Positions 5,536 through 6,198 of a DNA stretch of 6,198 nt are shown one piece after another. Under the pieces are notes generated by a model. It did no database searches, was not told the origin of the DNA, and saw only the letters and a program-made list of their open reading frames with translations. Numbering within the stretch: the first letter of the stretch is position 1; the number at the start of each line of letters is the position of its first letter. The DNA is from Bacillota bacterium (lineage in GTDB: Bacteria > Bacillota > Bacilli > Alicyclobacillales > SLC66). The stretch is from contig JAJZCJ010000198.1 in the NCBI GenBank assembly GCA_021846145.1, positions 1-6,198 of the forward strand, read 5' to 3'. The position numbers were made by a program, and so were the translations under genes.

Positions 5536-6048
5536 ATGTCAAAAAAGAGAACCAATGAAATACCTTATACATTACAATGTTCTGCATGTGGTTTTACACA
5601 AATGATTTGGTTACCTCCTGAGATAGTGGAACGACTCAACAGAGCAGCAGCCTTATACTGTTACCGGAGGGATTGCAGGGATAAAAGAGACGAAAGCCTC
5701 CCCTCTATTTTGACGATTTCAAAAAATATTGAGTGGAGAAAAGATTTTGGCTCATTGCCTAATAGCTGGACGATTGTTGAGCCAAGATATATTTCAGATG
5801 AGGAAAGGACAGCGGAAGAAAGAACAAACGCCTTATTGCAAGCTGGACTAGATTTTCTAAAGAATCAACCTGTAAAGCGTAAGCCCTATTTTACAACATG
5901 GGGAAAAAGTGATGGTAGTTGCGGCCATATACATGAGTCGAAAACTAGTGCGTTCCGCTGTCTAGGTAATCTGTTTTTGCCCTTCTGTAATCAATGTCGT
6001 CAATTTAAACATCAAATCATTTACAATGCCGATTTCTTGTTCATATAA
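5536..6048 (+). CDS. Cysteine-rich hypothetical protein, plus strand (170 aa)
   Basis: This is the only convincing plus-strand gene. The ATG at 5536 follows AAAGAGGG with a rather long 11-base spacer. Possible metal-binding clusters are C15-x2-C18, C42-x4-C47, then C129-G-H131-x-H133 with C142, and C151-x2-C154. The middle (about 86-112) is a charged helical region. The segment GKSDGSCGHIHESKTSAFRCL is split here as GSCGHIHESK and TSAFRCL; it resembles short CGH.H zinc elements seen in other phage-borne proteins. The composition is more AT-rich than the minus-strand genes. The last ten codons overlap the end of a convergent reading frame, and the hydrophobic tail NADFLFI looks unlike a natural ending, so the true C-terminus may have been lost. 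Function is unknown, and it points away from the phage operon, so it may be a separate cargo or host gene. Confidence 0.65.
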   Translation: MSKKRTNEIPYTLQCSACGFTQMIWLPPEIVERLNRAAALYCYRRDCRDKRDESLPSILTISKNIEWRKDFGSLPNSWTIVEPRYISDEERTAEERTNALLQAGLDFLKNQPVKRKPYFTTWGKSDGSCGHIHESKTSAFRCLGNLFLPFCNQCRQFKHQIIYNADFLFI

Positions 6049-6198
6049 AAACGTTTCTTCCTAGGGGTTTTGCGTTCAAATTTTCTGCCTGGTCGTATGG
6101 GGGTTCGATTTTTAGCGATGACAGCAAGCACCTTTTTCATTGCGCGTTCTCTCTTATTAGGATCTGGTTCCAACAACGCAAGAACGAGGTGATCCTTC
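6021..6198 (-). CDS. C-terminal part of an unknown protein with a basic tail, possibly a transposase
   Basis: A minus-strand frame enters from the right edge and stays open for 58 codons to TAA 6023-6021. It reads KDHLVLALLEPDPNKRERAM, then a helix KKVLAVIAKN, then a strongly basic tail (TPIRPGRKFERK and TPRKKRFYMNKKSAL). A tail of the form RPGR..xRK with many Lys/Arg is common at the end of IS4-type DDE transposases, but the catalytic part is outside the window and I cannot confirm this. Its 3' end overlaps the convergent plus-strand gene by 28 bp. If it is a transposase, the end of an insertion sequence should lie somewhere just left of 6021, inside that gene. The frame is probably coding; its identity is uncertain. 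Confidence 0.5.
   Translation of the reverse strand, partial: KDHLVLALLEPDPNKRERAMKKVLAVIAKNRTPIRPGRKFERKTPRKKRFYMNKKSAL

Noticed and set aside
1..6198. tRNA, rRNA or CRISPR array
   Set aside because: I saw no regularly spaced repeats and no cloverleaf-like segment in the few non-coding stretches.

Overview
The window reads as part of a prophage or prophage remnant in a Gram-positive bacterium (Bacillota, probably Bacillus-, Paenibacillus- or Alicyclobacillus-like). The grounds are strong GGAGG-type Shine-Dalgarno sites, frequent TTG/GTG starts, short densely packed genes with tiny gaps or overlaps, and typical phage early-region content: a small SNF2-type helicase, an IbrA/IbrB pair, and small helix-turn-helix and ribbon-helix-helix proteins. 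The genus cannot be fixed from this sequence alone.

Layout. Almost everything from about 5223 down to 1 is on the minus strand. In transcription order: (i) a zinc-knuckle hypothetical protein (5223 to 4111) interrupted by an in-frame TAA at 4399-4401; (ii) a short SNF2-family helicase (4136 to 2729) broken by a one-base frameshift in an A7 run near 3478-3484; (iii) a 149-bp intergenic region with a 15-bp perfect inverted repeat, three copies of TATAGAG and a good sigma-A-like promoter; (iv) an apparently intact cluster of ibrA (PAPS-reductase-like, DUF3440), ibrB (ParB-like), a 74-aa Cro/CI-type HTH protein and a 77-aa ribbon-helix-helix-like protein, with 4-10 nt between genes; (v) after a 30-nt gap, a protein of unknown function that runs off the left edge.

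Right side. A minus-strand Rho-independent terminator (5320-5344) lies upstream of the hypothetical gene, so it does not terminate any gene in the window apart from a possible short remnant (5366-5483). Beyond it, a plus-strand gene for a cysteine-rich unknown protein (5536-6048) points outward. Its 3' end overlaps the 3' end of a convergent minus-strand reading frame (6021 to the right edge) with a very basic tail, possibly a transposase C-terminus. This may be a junction with another mobile element.

How the parts may work together. IbrA and IbrB are known as a pair that activates gene expression from prophage loci in E. coli. Here they have their own promoter and probable operator array and are followed by two small likely DNA-binding proteins, so a regulatory or DNA-targeting cassette is plausible. 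The two genes upstream are both damaged while the ibrAB cluster is open, which fits a decaying prophage that keeps a separately transcribed accessory module. Sequencing error remains an alternative for the lesions.
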